Assembly (NCBI RefSeq): GCF_015668195.1
Contig: NZ_JADPFC010000005.1
Span: 1 to 64,000, forward strand
DNA length: 64,000 bases
Direction: 5' to 3'
Source of the DNA: Romboutsia_C sp015668195
GTDB lineage: Bacteria; Bacillota; Clostridia; Peptostreptococcales; Peptostreptococcaceae
Under the pieces are notes generated by a model. It saw only the letters and a program-made list of their open reading frames with translations. It searched no databases and was not told the DNA's origin. Position 1 is the first letter of the stretch; each line of letters opens with the position of its first letter. Both the position numbers and the translations under genes were made by a program. Below are positions 40,630 through 49,913 of the stretch, in pieces.

Positions 40630-42297
40630 ATGGAAAATATAACTATTAATATAGAAGGAAATGAAAAAGTTTATAAAATAGAAAAAGGTTCTCCAGGAGT
40701 AAAATTAGAAAGTATAGTAAAGGAAATAGATAAAGACTATAAAGGATACATAACATTAGGAATTATAGACAACAAATTAAGAGAATTAAATTATAGTATA
40801 GATAAAGACTGTAAATTAAGTTTTTTAGATACAACTAGTGAAGATGGATTAAGGGTGTACTTTAGAACTGTGTCATTTATATTTATAATGGCTTGTAACG
40901 AAGTATTTAAAGATAGTCGAGTAGTAATAGAACATTCTCTATCAAAGGGATTATATTGTGAAGTTCATAAAGATGGAGAATTGGTTGAAGAAGATTTAGA
41001 AGCTATAAATAAAAAAATGAAAGAAATAATAGAATCTAATTATAAAATAGAAAGAATAGACACTAACAAAGAAGAAGCAATAAACATATTTAAAGATAAT
41101 AAAATGTATGAGAAAGCAGAACTTCTTAAATACAAGGAACATGATGATGTAAAGATATATAAGTGTAACAATCATATAAATCATTTCTATGGATATATGC
41201 TACCATCTACAGGATATATAAAGACATTTGATTTAAAACCATATAAAAATGGAATAATAGTATTAGGTCCAAGTGAAGAAAATAAAAATACACCAACTAA
41301 ATTTAAAGAACAACCTAAATTATCGAGTGTATATCATGAGGCAGAGAATTGGTCAAAGCTTATGGGTGTAAGTAAAGTAACTACACTTAATGAAGTAATA
41401 GAAAAAAATGAATATGGAGAAATTATAAGAACAGTAGAAGCTCTACATGAGAAAAAACTATCTCAAATAGCAGATATTATAAAAGAAAAAAATAAGAGAG
41501 TTATATTAATAGCAGCTCCTTCATCATCAGGTAAAACAAGTTTTGCTCATAGACTATCAATACATCTTAGAGTTAATAATCTAAATCCTGTATCAATATC
41601 TTTAGATGATTACTTTGTTAATAGAGAACATACTCCACTAGATGAATTTGGAAATTATGATTTTGAGTCTATATATGCAATAGATTTAGAAAGATTTAAT
41701 AAAGACTTAAGAGATTTATTAGAAGGAAAGGAAATAAGTCTACCTAAGTTTAATTTTAAATTAGGAATAAGAGAAGAAAAAGGAAAGAAGTTAAAAATAA
41801 AAGAAAATCAGCCAATAATATTAGAAGGAATACATGGATTAAATCCTATGCTAACATCATCAATACCAGATGAAGATAAATTTAAAATTTATATAAGTGC
41901 CTTAACTCAAATTAATCTAGATGATCATAATAGAATACCTACAACGGATTTAAGATTAATAAGAAGAATGGTTAGAGATTATAATTTTAGAGGTTATAGC
42001 GCAGAAAAGACAATAATGCAGTGGCAATCAGTAAGACGTGGAGAAAAGAAAAATATATTCCCATATCAAGAAGAAGCAGATATAATATTTAACTCTGCAT
42101 GTATTTATGAATTAGCAGTATTGAAAAAGTATGCAAAACCATTACTAGAGGAAATTGATAAGGAAAATAGTTCGTATATAGAAGCTAATAGACTTTTAAA
42201 GTTTCTTCAATATTTTGTTGAATTATCAGATATATCAGATATACCACCAACATCAATATTGAGAGAGTTTGTAGGTGGAAGTAAAATAGTTGATTAA
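40630..42297 (+). CDS. TGS-domain / uridine kinase-like fusion protein
   Basis: A 555-residue protein with three parts. Residues ~1-65 look like a TGS (beta-grasp) domain. Residues ~65-230 resemble the second N-terminal region of threonyl-tRNA synthetases, but without a clear editing signature. Residues ~285-500 are a P-loop kinase of the uridine/phosphoribulokinase family, with Walker A APSSSGKTS from residue 296 and LDDYFVNR after it. The RR-rich VRRGEKKNIFPYQEEAD block is typical of uridine kinases. Such fusions are known in Clostridia and Thermotogae. AAAGGAG precedes the ATG. The nucleoside substrate is uncertain. Confidence 0.78.
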   Translation: MENITINIEGNEKVYKIEKGSPGVKLESIVKEIDKDYKGYITLGIIDNKLRELNYSIDKDCKLSFLDTTSEDGLRVYFRTVSFIFIMACNEVFKDSRVVIEHSLSKGLYCEVHKDGELVEEDLEAINKKMKEIIESNYKIERIDTNKEEAINIFKDNKMYEKAELLKYKEHDDVKIYKCNNHINHFYGYMLPSTGYIKTFDLKPYKNGIIVLGPSEENKNTPTKFKEQPKLSSVYHEAENWSKLMGVSKVTTLNEVIEKNEYGEIIRTVEALHEKKLSQIADIIKEKNKRVILIAAPSSSGKTSFAHRLSIHLRVNNLNPVSISLDDYFVNREHTPLDEFGNYDFESIYAIDLERFNKDLRDLLEGKEISLPKFNFKLGIREEKGKKLKIKENQPIILEGIHGLNPMLTSSIPDEDKFKIYISALTQINLDDHNRIPTTDLRLIRRMVRDYNFRGYSAEKTIMQWQSVRRGEKKNIFPYQEEADIIFNSACIYELAVLKKYAKPLLEEIDKENSSYIEANRLLKFLQYFVELSDISDIPPTSILREFVGGSKIVD

Positions 42298-42304
42298 TAC
42301 TACA

Positions 42305-42337
42305 AAACCCCTGATGTTGACAGAATATCAGGGGTTT
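42305..42337. terminator. hairpin terminator after the kinase fusion
   Basis: An 11-bp stem (42305-42315 with 42327-42337) with AAA/TTT ends; the T-run is short. Confidence 0.65.
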
Positions 42338-42392
42338 CTGTATTATATATTTATTAGACATTTGGAAACGTAATTAAATTAGGAGGAGAAGT

Positions 42393-43310
42393 ATGGAAAA
42401 GATTCTTGAAGAAGTATTAAATTCAAATAGAAAATATACAAATTATGGACAGGTAGCAGGATACATACCAGAACTAAAGAAAGCGAAAAGAGATGATTTA
42501 GGTATATGTGTAATAGATAAAGACAACAACATATATAAAGCTGGAAACTGGGATACTAAGTTTACTATTCAAAGTGTATCTAAAATAGTTGTTCTTGCAA
42601 TGGCATTGATGGATAATGACTGGCAATATGTTTTTTCTAAAGTGGGTAAAGAACCTAGTGGTGATCCATTTAACTCAATAATGAAATTAGAAACAAATGA
42701 TACTAAAAAGCCAAGTAATCCAATGATAAATGCAGGTGCTATAGTAACTACATCTTTAATAAAAGGTGCTAGTTTAGAAGAAAAAGAAGAAAGGATGTTA
42801 AAGTTCTTTAGAAAATTAGCTAAAAATGATAATTTGGGAATAAATTATGATGTGTATAAGTCAGAGAAAATGACCGGAGATAGAAATAGAGCGATGGCTT
42901 ATCTTTTAAGAAATGATGGTTTTATACAAGGAGACGTAGAAGAATTATTAGATTTATACTTTAAACAATGTTCGATAGAAGTTGACACCCTAGATTTAGC
43001 AAGAATAGGAGTTAATCTTGCATCTTATGGTGTAGATATAGAAACTGGTGAAAGAATAATAGATGAAAAAGTGTCAAGGATAGTTAAGACATTTATGGTT
43101 ACATGTGGAATGTATGACGCATCAGGAGAGTTTGCTATAAAGGTTGGGATACCTGCAAAATCGGGAGTTGGTGGAGGAATACTAGCATCTGTTCCAAATA
43201 CTATGGGTATTGGAGTATATGGACCAGCCCTAGATAAAAAAGGAAACAGTATAGCTGGTATAAAAATACTGGAAGAATTATCTCAAAAGCTAGAACTTAA
43301 CATATTTTAA
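42393..43310 (+). CDS. glsA: glutaminase A
   Basis: A 305-residue serine-dependent beta-lactamase-like glutaminase converting glutamine to glutamate and ammonia. Conserved segments are FTIQSVSKI near residue 60 with the catalytic Ser-x-x-Lys, NPMINAGAIV near 110 and PAKSGVGGGI with a C-terminal Ser/Lys region about 260. Length is typical. GGAGGAG lies before the ATG. It is single-gene, between a terminator and a regulator. Confidence 0.95.
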   Translation: MEKILEEVLNSNRKYTNYGQVAGYIPELKKAKRDDLGICVIDKDNNIYKAGNWDTKFTIQSVSKIVVLAMALMDNDWQYVFSKVGKEPSGDPFNSIMKLETNDTKKPSNPMINAGAIVTTSLIKGASLEEKEERMLKFFRKLAKNDNLGINYDVYKSEKMTGDRNRAMAYLLRNDGFIQGDVEELLDLYFKQCSIEVDTLDLARIGVNLASYGVDIETGERIIDEKVSRIVKTFMVTCGMYDASGEFAIKVGIPAKSGVGGGILASVPNTMGIGVYGPALDKKGNSIAGIKILEELSQKLELNIF

Positions 43311-43392
43311 ATTATAGAATTTTTTGACAACTACAAGTCCTTAATATATAATTATCTTATAAATAAAATAATTTTTTTATAGGGGTGGGGGA

Positions 43393-43944
43393 ATGAAGGA
43401 AGTACTAGTACTTAGGGACTTAGAATGTATAAAAGCAATTGCACATCCTAGAAGAATAGACATTTTAAAAACATTTGATAAATTACCGCTATCAGCAAAG
43501 CAATTATCACAATTATTAGATGAACCTCATGCAAAAATTAACTATCATATAAAAACTCTTTATAAGGTAGGAATTTTGGAGTTAGTAGAAGAAAAGATAA
43601 AATCTGGAATAGTAGAAAAATACTATTATCCGAGTGCAAAAAATATAGTTATTGGGCAAAAAATTCTTAATTTTTCACTAACAGATGAAGAACAACTTAG
43701 TATATCTAAGTTTGAAAATATGAGCGAGTTATTTTATAGTGCAGCAGAGGGAAATAAATTGCTTGATGAAAGTATAGTTGAATATCAAAATATATCACTT
43801 ACGGAAAGTGAACTTATAGAGTTAAACAATGCAATTAAGATAAAAATACAAGAGATCGTAGATTCTAGAAATACTGATGAAAGTGAAATAGGATATAACA
43901 TATCAGTATTGGCAATACCAGTAGAAGAAGCGATTAGCATATAA
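43393..43944 (+). CDS. ArsR-family-like winged-helix regulator
   Basis: A 183-residue protein with an ArsR-type winged helix in the first 80 residues (AHPRRIDILKTF, PLSAKQLSQLLD, AKINYHIKTLYKVGIL) and a helical C-terminal half. Metal-binding Cys pairs typical of ArsR sensors are absent, so a different signal is likely. GGGGTGGGGG precedes the ATG. It is single-gene and its targets are unknown. Confidence 0.82.
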   Translation: MKEVLVLRDLECIKAIAHPRRIDILKTFDKLPLSAKQLSQLLDEPHAKINYHIKTLYKVGILELVEEKIKSGIVEKYYYPSAKNIVIGQKILNFSLTDEEQLSISKFENMSELFYSAAEGNKLLDESIVEYQNISLTESELIELNNAIKIKIQEIVDSRNTDESEIGYNISVLAIPVEEAISI

Positions 43945-43978
43945 TAAGTATCGACTTTTGTTGATACTTATTTTTTTG
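43945..43978 (+). terminator. terminator after the ArsR-like gene
   Basis: Stem 43946-43955 with 43960-43969 and seven T after it. Confidence 0.88.
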
Positions 43979-44036
43979 GGTATAATTAAAGTATAAAATA
44001 AATCAAAATATGATAAACGACATAAGGAGAGTAAAT

Positions 44037-44873
44037 ATGATTATAATAGGACCACATATATCTATAGCAAAAGGATATGCAAAAGCTGCAAAGACAGCAG
44101 TAGAAATAGGAGCTAACACATTTCAATTTTTTAGTAGAAATCCAAGAGGAGGAAATGCAAAAGAATTTGATGCAAAAGATATAGCAAACTTTCAAAAAAT
44201 AAGAAAAGAAAATAACTTTGGACCTTTATTAGCACATGCACCATATACTATGAACTTGGCGGCTGCTAAGGATGATGTATATGAATTTGGAAGAAAAGTT
44301 ATAAAAGAAGATATAGAAAGAATGGATTCTTTAGGAATAGAGTATATATGTTTCCATCCAGGGAGCCATGTTGGTGGAGGTATTGATGTTGGAATAGATA
44401 AGATAATAGCAGCGCTAAATGAAGCCTTAACAGGAAATGAAAATATAACAGTCCTTTTAGAAACTATGTCTGGAAAAGGAACTGAAATAGGATTTGAATT
44501 TGAACAAATAAAAAGAATTATAGATGGTGTAGAACATAATGAAAAACTAGGGGTATGTTTAGATACTTGTCATATATTTTCAGCAGGATATGATATAGTA
44601 AATAATTTAGATGAAGTTTTAAATCAATTTGATGAAATCATAGGATTAGATAGATTGAAAACAATACATTTAAATGATAGTATGATGGGATTTGGAGAAA
44701 AGAAAGATAGACATTCAGTAATAGGAGAGGGTAAAATAGGACTAGATGCTATTATTAATTTTATGACACATCCAAAGATAAAGGATTTACCATTCTTCTT
44801 AGAAACACCTCTTGAAGATGAAGGTCATAAAAAAGAAATAAAAATGCTAAGGGACATAATAGAAACTAAATAG
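44037..44873 (+). CDS. nfo: deoxyribonuclease IV (endonuclease IV)
   Basis: A 278-residue zinc TIM-barrel AP endonuclease that cuts DNA 5' to abasic sites. Metal-ligand regions include FHPGSHVGGG, LLETMSGKG, CLDTCHIFSAGYD and HLNDSMM. The frame is open from 44010, but AAGGAG supports the ATG at 44037. Length is typical. The aldo/keto reductase gene follows 25 bases later, so the two may be co-transcribed. Confidence 0.94.
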   Translation: MIIIGPHISIAKGYAKAAKTAVEIGANTFQFFSRNPRGGNAKEFDAKDIANFQKIRKENNFGPLLAHAPYTMNLAAAKDDVYEFGRKVIKEDIERMDSLGIEYICFHPGSHVGGGIDVGIDKIIAALNEALTGNENITVLLETMSGKGTEIGFEFEQIKRIIDGVEHNEKLGVCLDTCHIFSAGYDIVNNLDEVLNQFDEIIGLDRLKTIHLNDSMMGFGEKKDRHSVIGEGKIGLDAIINFMTHPKIKDLPFFLETPLEDEGHKKEIKMLRDIIETK

Positions 44874-44898
44874 TAAAGTTTAAGTGGAGGGAAGTAAA

Positions 44899-45894
44899 TT
44901 GAGAGAATTAGGTAAAACTAATATGAAAATTAAAAGAGTAGGATTTGGGGGAATACCTATACAAAGAATTACCCAAGAAGAGACTAATAAAGTAATAAAT
45001 GAGCTTGAAGTACAAGGAATAAACTTTATAGATACAGCTAGAGGATATACAATTAGTGAAGAGTATATAGGAAATGCAATCGAGGGAAAAAGAGGAAAAT
45101 TCTTTATAGCCACAAAGAGTATGTCTAGAGACTATGAGGCTATGAAAAATGATATAGAAATAAGTCTTAAGAATTTAAAAATAGATTATATAGATTTATA
45201 TCAACTACACAATGTAAAAAGTGAAGAATATGATGAAATATTTGCAGATAATAAAGCATACAGAGCTTTATTAGAAGCTAAAAAAGAAGGAAAAATAAAA
45301 CATATAGGAATAACTAGTCATAGCTTAGAAACTATAGAAAAGGTAGTTGAAAATGATAAATTTGAAACTATACAGTTTCCTTATAATATAGTTGAGAATC
45401 AAGCAGATGAAGTATTCAAAAAAGCAAATGAGAAGGGCACAGGAATAATAGTAATGAAACCTTTAGCAGGAGGAGCATTAGATGATGCAACTTTAGCTAT
45501 TAAGTATATATTATCAAAAGATTATATTGATGTTGCTATACCAGGTATGGAAAGTATAGACCAGGTAAAACAAAATAGTGCAGTTCTTAATAATCTAGAA
45601 TTAAATGAAGAGGACAATAAAAAAATAGAAGAAATAAAAAGCACACTAGGCAAAAGATTCTGTAGAAGATGTGAATATTGCTTACCATGTCCAGTAGGAG
45701 TAAATATTCCAGCCAATTTTTTACTAGAAGGATATTATACTAGATATAACCTTAAAGAGTGGGCAAAAGAAAGATATGCATCTACAGTTGGTAAAGCTAA
45801 TGAATGTGTAAACTGCGGGTTATGTGAAACTAAATGTCCATATAATTTACCAATAAGGGAAATGCTAAAAGAAGTATGCGCTAAACTTGGTTAA
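44899..45894 (+). CDS. aldo/keto reductase with C-terminal 4Fe-4S domains
   Basis: A 331-residue protein with an aldo/keto reductase barrel (FIDTARGY near residue 47, IATKSM with its Lys, DLYQLHN) and a C-terminal ferredoxin-like region with CRRCEYCLPCPVG and CVNCGLCETKCP. The electron route is unusual for aldo/keto reductases, but the fusion is common in anaerobes. A GTG (44884) lies on the GTGGAGGG ribosome-binding site, so the TTG at 44899 is chosen. Substrate unknown. Confidence 0.85.
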   Translation: MRELGKTNMKIKRVGFGGIPIQRITQEETNKVINELEVQGINFIDTARGYTISEEYIGNAIEGKRGKFFIATKSMSRDYEAMKNDIEISLKNLKIDYIDLYQLHNVKSEEYDEIFADNKAYRALLEAKKEGKIKHIGITSHSLETIEKVVENDKFETIQFPYNIVENQADEVFKKANEKGTGIIVMKPLAGGALDDATLAIKYILSKDYIDVAIPGMESIDQVKQNSAVLNNLELNEEDNKKIEEIKSTLGKRFCRRCEYCLPCPVGVNIPANFLLEGYYTRYNLKEWAKERYASTVGKANECVNCGLCETKCPYNLPIREMLKEVCAKLG

Positions 45895-45895
45895 T

Positions 45896-45930
45896 AAAAG
45901 AGAACTTAATCTATATTAAGTTCTCTTTTT
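45896..45930. terminator. terminator after the aldo/keto reductase
   Basis: A 15-bp stem (45896-45910 with 45915-45929) with an A4 start and T5 end, between convergent genes. Confidence 0.88.
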
Positions 45931-46000
45931 AGATATAAAACCTTATAGCTTATATAATTTTAAAAAAATAATCAAAGTTAAAAACAAAAATTTTATATTA

Positions 46001-46411
46001 TTATTTATTTTTTTTTAAAATGCTATAAGAAACATCATATTCAGAAGTAGGATAAAGTTCTATTTCAACACGAGGATTTTCTTTATCTATAAAATCAAAT
46101 AATAATACAGGTTTTAACTGTTTATCATTTTTTATTATTCCGCTTTTTTCTATTCCATCACATATACTTTTAGGATAGTTATGCAAATCACCCATACGTT
46201 TATTAGGGAAATATAATTTTAAAATAGTTATTAAATCTTCTTCTATAGTTTCTCCATCATATTGTTGGTTTATATAACCTGCTATCATATTCTCATAGGC
46301 TAAATATTTAGAGTGTTTACCTTTTGATGGCATCCATGCTTGACCATGGACATTGTGAAGTTTAAAATTAGACTTACTTATTGGTCTACCTGGGATTGTT
46401 AATTTAATCAA
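46001..46411 (-). CDS. RusA-family Holliday junction resolvase-like protein
   Basis: A 136-residue protein matching RusA in pattern. The three acidic residues of the active site are visible as Asp75, Asp85 and Asp96 in GDLHNYPKSICDGIEKSG and IIKNDKQ. RusA resolves Holliday junctions and is usually phage-borne, but no other phage gene is near. The start codon is TTG, with GGTGAT a few bases upstream. Whether the host uses it in repair is unknown. Confidence 0.78.
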   Translation of the reverse strand: MIKLTIPGRPISKSNFKLHNVHGQAWMPSKGKHSKYLAYENMIAGYINQQYDGETIEEDLITILKLYFPNKRMGDLHNYPKSICDGIEKSGIIKNDKQLKPVLLFDFIDKENPRVEIELYPTSEYDVSYSILKKNK

Positions 46412-46475
46412 TTTATCACCATCCTTACATCTTAAATATTATAAAGCTAATAAAAAATTAATGGAAGGGAATTTT

Positions 46476-47375
46476 ATGAATAAAGAAAAATTAAAAGAGT
46501 ACTTTAAATCATTGGGCTTAGATACAGTAGGCATAACAGGAGTTAATGTAAATTATGAATTAGAAAAAAAATTAAAAGAAAGAATAGAAAAAGACCATAT
46601 TACTGGAATGGAAGAACCTATTTTAGAAAATAGAATTAATCCTAAAAATATAATGAAAGATGCTAAATCTATAATAGTATGTGCATTTCCATACCATATA
46701 GATGATGAAAAAGAGTCAAATTTATCTAGATACTGTAGAGGTTTAGACTATCACATAGTAGCGAAGGAATTATTGCAGAAAGTATGCAATTTTTTAGATG
46801 AGAATATAGAAGGATTTGAATATAAAATATTTGTAGATAATGGTCCATTGGTAGATAGAGAATTAGCTTATTTGTCTGGAATAGGGTATTTTGGAATAAA
46901 TAATAATATAATAACAGATAAATATGGTTCTTATGTATTTATTGGTTATATTATAAATAATTATGAATTTTCTTTAGATAAGCCGTTAGGTAAAGAATGT
47001 ATGAAATGTGGAAAATGTGTAAAATATTGTCCGGGAAATGCTCTTTTAGGAAATTATGATATGAATCCTAGGAAGTGTTTATCATATATAACTCAGAAGA
47101 AAGAAGAATTATCTTTAGAAGAAGTTAAAGCAATTAAAAGTAGTGGGAAAATATTTGGGTGTGATATATGCCAGGAAGTATGCCCTCACAATAAAAATAT
47201 AACAGAAACTAATATAGAAGAATTTATGAAAGATTTAATATTAAACTTAGACTATGAAGAAATTGATGAAATATCAAACAAAGAGTTTAAAAGGAGATAT
47301 GGGAATAGAGCTTTTAGTTGGAGAGGTAAAAAAATAATAAAAAGAAATATAGAAATAGTATTAGAAAAGTCTTAG
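46476..47375 (+). CDS. epoxyqueuosine reductase-like Fe-S protein (QueG family)
   Basis: A 299-residue protein with a QueG N-terminal domain (RYCRGLDYHIV, KIFVDNGPLVDRELAYLSG) and two 4Fe-4S motifs in CMKCGKCVKYCPGNAL and CDICQEVCPHN. QueG finishes queuosine synthesis for tRNA with a cobalamin cofactor. It is shorter than full-length QueG (about 350-380) and lacks the C-terminal HEAT repeats. An ATG at 46461 is rejected because GGAAGGG lies in that extension. The B12 link makes it a possible consumer of cobalamin. Confidence 0.85.
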   Translation: MNKEKLKEYFKSLGLDTVGITGVNVNYELEKKLKERIEKDHITGMEEPILENRINPKNIMKDAKSIIVCAFPYHIDDEKESNLSRYCRGLDYHIVAKELLQKVCNFLDENIEGFEYKIFVDNGPLVDRELAYLSGIGYFGINNNIITDKYGSYVFIGYIINNYEFSLDKPLGKECMKCGKCVKYCPGNALLGNYDMNPRKCLSYITQKKEELSLEEVKAIKSSGKIFGCDICQEVCPHNKNITETNIEEFMKDLILNLDYEEIDEISNKEFKRRYGNRAFSWRGKKIIKRNIEIVLEKS

Positions 47376-47398
47376 TCTTTTAGATTAAGACTTTTTTT
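47367..47398 (+). terminator. terminator overlapping the end of the QueG-like gene
   Basis: A stem of 12 bp (47367-47378 with 47382-47393) followed by T-rich sequence. Confidence 0.8.
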
Positions 47399-47469
47399 GC
47401 AAATATATCTACGAAACTTTTACAAGCTATACAACATAAAATGTATAAAAGAGTTTAGGAGGTATACAT

Positions 47470-49704
47470 ATGCTAGTGTATAAAAATACATCAGAAATAG
47501 AACCTCTAGAAAGTATATTGGGGCAAGAAAGAGCTATTGAAGCTATGGAGATAGGTCTAAAAATAAACAACCCTGCATATAATATATATTTAGCTGGAGA
47601 ACCAGGAACAGGAAAAACTACTTATGCAATGAAGGCTCTTAAAAAATATTCATTAGAAAAAGATACACATAAGGATTGGTGCTATGTGTATAATTTTGAG
47701 CATCCAAGAGAGCCAATAGCTATAGGATTAACAAAGGGATCTGGAAAAATATTTAAAAAGGATATAGAGAAATTAATTGAGACTTTACTAGATGAATTAA
47801 TAGAAGCTTTTGAAAGTGAAGATTTTGAATTAAGTAAAAATCAACTTGTAGAAGAATATGAAATAGAAAAAGATGCCTTGCTTAAGCAAATAAAGAAATA
47901 TGGTGAAGAAAAAGGATTTAAGCTAAAAAGTAGCAAAGTTGGAATGGTATTTATGCCTATAGAGGAAAATGGAGAAGAAGTAGATGATGATGAATTCTAT
48001 AAGTTAAAAAGAGAGTTAGAAAATATGGCAATACAAGTTGCATATAAAATAAGGGATTTAGAAGATGCTGCAAAAGAGGCGTTACTTGATTTAGAAGAGG
48101 AAATTGCAAAGTATATTATTGACCCACATATAGATAACCTTAAAGAAAAGTATAAAGAGTATGAAAAGGTAAAATTATATCTAGATAATATGAGGAAAGA
48201 TATATTAGAGTATGTTTACTTATTCTATATGACTGAAGAAGAATTAAAAGATAAATATGATAAAGAACATTTTATAAAATATAAAGTAAACTTATTTGTA
48301 GATAATGGTGGAGATAAAGAAAATGAATCAGCACCCATAATAACAGAAATAAATCCTAGCGTATCTAATTTATTTGGAAAAGCAGAATATGATTATAATA
48401 ATGGAAGTATAAAAACTGATTTCACAAAACTCATACCAGGTGCAATACATAAAGCCAATGGAGGATATCTAGTATTATACACAGACCAATTGCTTAGATA
48501 TGGGTTATCCTGGGATATTCTAAAGAAAACTATTCAAACTAGAAAAATAAGTATAGACACGCAAACGTCTATAACTCCAGAAAGTATACCTATAGATGTA
48601 AAAGTAATTCTTATAGGTGACAATTATATGTATAATATTTTATATCATTATGATAAAGATTTTAGTAAGTATTTTAAGATATTAGTTGATTTTGATAATG
48701 AAATGGATGAAAGTGAAATTAATAGAGATGGAATAGCTAGATTTATAGCATTACAATGTGAAAAAAATAAATTAAAACATTTTACTTATGAAGCAGTAGA
48801 AGAGGTTATAAAGTTTTCTATAAGACTATCAGGTGATAGTTTTAAAATATCTACTCAGTTTAACAAGATACTAGAGATTATAATTGAAGGTGATGCTTAT
48901 GCCACAATTAGAAATGCAGAGTTTGTAGATAAAGATGATGTAAAAAAAGCAATAAATGAAAGAAGGAAAAGACTTAGCAGGATAGAAAGTAAAATGGATG
49001 AATCCTTAGAAAATGGATTCACTTTAATAGAAACAGAAGGACGTAGGGTAGGAGTTATAAATGGGCTTTCTGTATTAAATATGGGTGAGTATTCATTTGG
49101 TAGACCATCTAGAATAACAGTAACTACTAGTCCTGGAAATAAAGGTATAGTAAATATAGAAAGAGAAGTAAATATGAGTGGTCCAATTCATAATAAAGGT
49201 GTATTAATATTAGGTGGATATTTATCTGAAAACTTTGCAACAGACTTTTTATTATCTCTAAATGCATATATATGTTTTGAACAAAATTATGGTGGAATAG
49301 ATGGTGATAGTGCTACAGGAGCAGAATTATATGCACTTATATCTTCTATAAGTAAAATTCCTTTAAAACAAAATATTGCAGTCACTGGCTCTATGAACCA
49401 AAAAGGAGAAATACAAGTTGTAGGAGGAATAACTGAAAAGGTAGAGGGATTTTATTATACTTGCAAGAAAAAAGGTTTAAGTGGGGAACAAGGAGTTATA
49501 ATACCTAAGAATAATAGAAGAAATTTAGTTTTATGTGATGAAGTTAGTGATGCTATAAGAGACAATAAATTTAAAATATATGAAGTAGAAAATGTAAAAG
49601 AAGCTATAGAGATTTTAACGGATATGAATTATGAAGATGTTAAGAAAAAAACAATAGATAGGCTTAAAGAATTTAGCAATATAAATAAGAAGTTAAAAGA
49701 GTAG
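47470..49704 (+). CDS. Lon-family (LonB-like) AAA+ protease
   Basis: A 744-residue ATP-dependent protease with an AAA+ module and a C-terminal S16 protease domain. Walker A is GEPGTGKT at 43-50. Protease catalytic residues are Ser614 (GDSATGAE) and Lys657 (GGITEKVEGF), the Ser-Lys dyad of Lon. No N-terminal Lon substrate domain or membrane helix is visible; a coiled region sits between residues 120 and 260. Length matches the AAA_32/LonB-like class of clostridia. AGGAGG lies before the ATG. Sporulation or stress targets cannot be assigned. Confidence 0.92.
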   Translation: MLVYKNTSEIEPLESILGQERAIEAMEIGLKINNPAYNIYLAGEPGTGKTTYAMKALKKYSLEKDTHKDWCYVYNFEHPREPIAIGLTKGSGKIFKKDIEKLIETLLDELIEAFESEDFELSKNQLVEEYEIEKDALLKQIKKYGEEKGFKLKSSKVGMVFMPIEENGEEVDDDEFYKLKRELENMAIQVAYKIRDLEDAAKEALLDLEEEIAKYIIDPHIDNLKEKYKEYEKVKLYLDNMRKDILEYVYLFYMTEEELKDKYDKEHFIKYKVNLFVDNGGDKENESAPIITEINPSVSNLFGKAEYDYNNGSIKTDFTKLIPGAIHKANGGYLVLYTDQLLRYGLSWDILKKTIQTRKISIDTQTSITPESIPIDVKVILIGDNYMYNILYHYDKDFSKYFKILVDFDNEMDESEINRDGIARFIALQCEKNKLKHFTYEAVEEVIKFSIRLSGDSFKISTQFNKILEIIIEGDAYATIRNAEFVDKDDVKKAINERRKRLSRIESKMDESLENGFTLIETEGRRVGVINGLSVLNMGEYSFGRPSRITVTTSPGNKGIVNIEREVNMSGPIHNKGVLILGGYLSENFATDFLLSLNAYICFEQNYGGIDGDSATGAELYALISSISKIPLKQNIAVTGSMNQKGEIQVVGGITEKVEGFYYTCKKKGLSGEQGVIIPKNNRRNLVLCDEVSDAIRDNKFKIYEVENVKEAIEILTDMNYEDVKKKTIDRLKEFSNINKKLKE

Positions 49705-49731
49705 TTTTATTATAAGTTTCATGGGTAAAAT

Positions 49732-49773
49732 ATAAAAGGGAGTAAAATTATTTAAAATTTTACTTCCTTTTAT
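49732..49773. terminator. terminator after the Lon-like gene
   Basis: An 18-base stem (49732-49749 with 49756-49773, G-U pairs), with A- and T-rich edges. Confidence 0.75.
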
Positions 49774-49913
49774 AGAATATCAAAATACTGCAACTTATAT
49801 AAATTAACATATAGATTTAAATTTTAGATATAGATTAATAATTAAAATTTTATACATATATATAGAAATAATATAAATAATAAAGAATATACAAGATTAT
49901 GAGGGAGTGTAAG

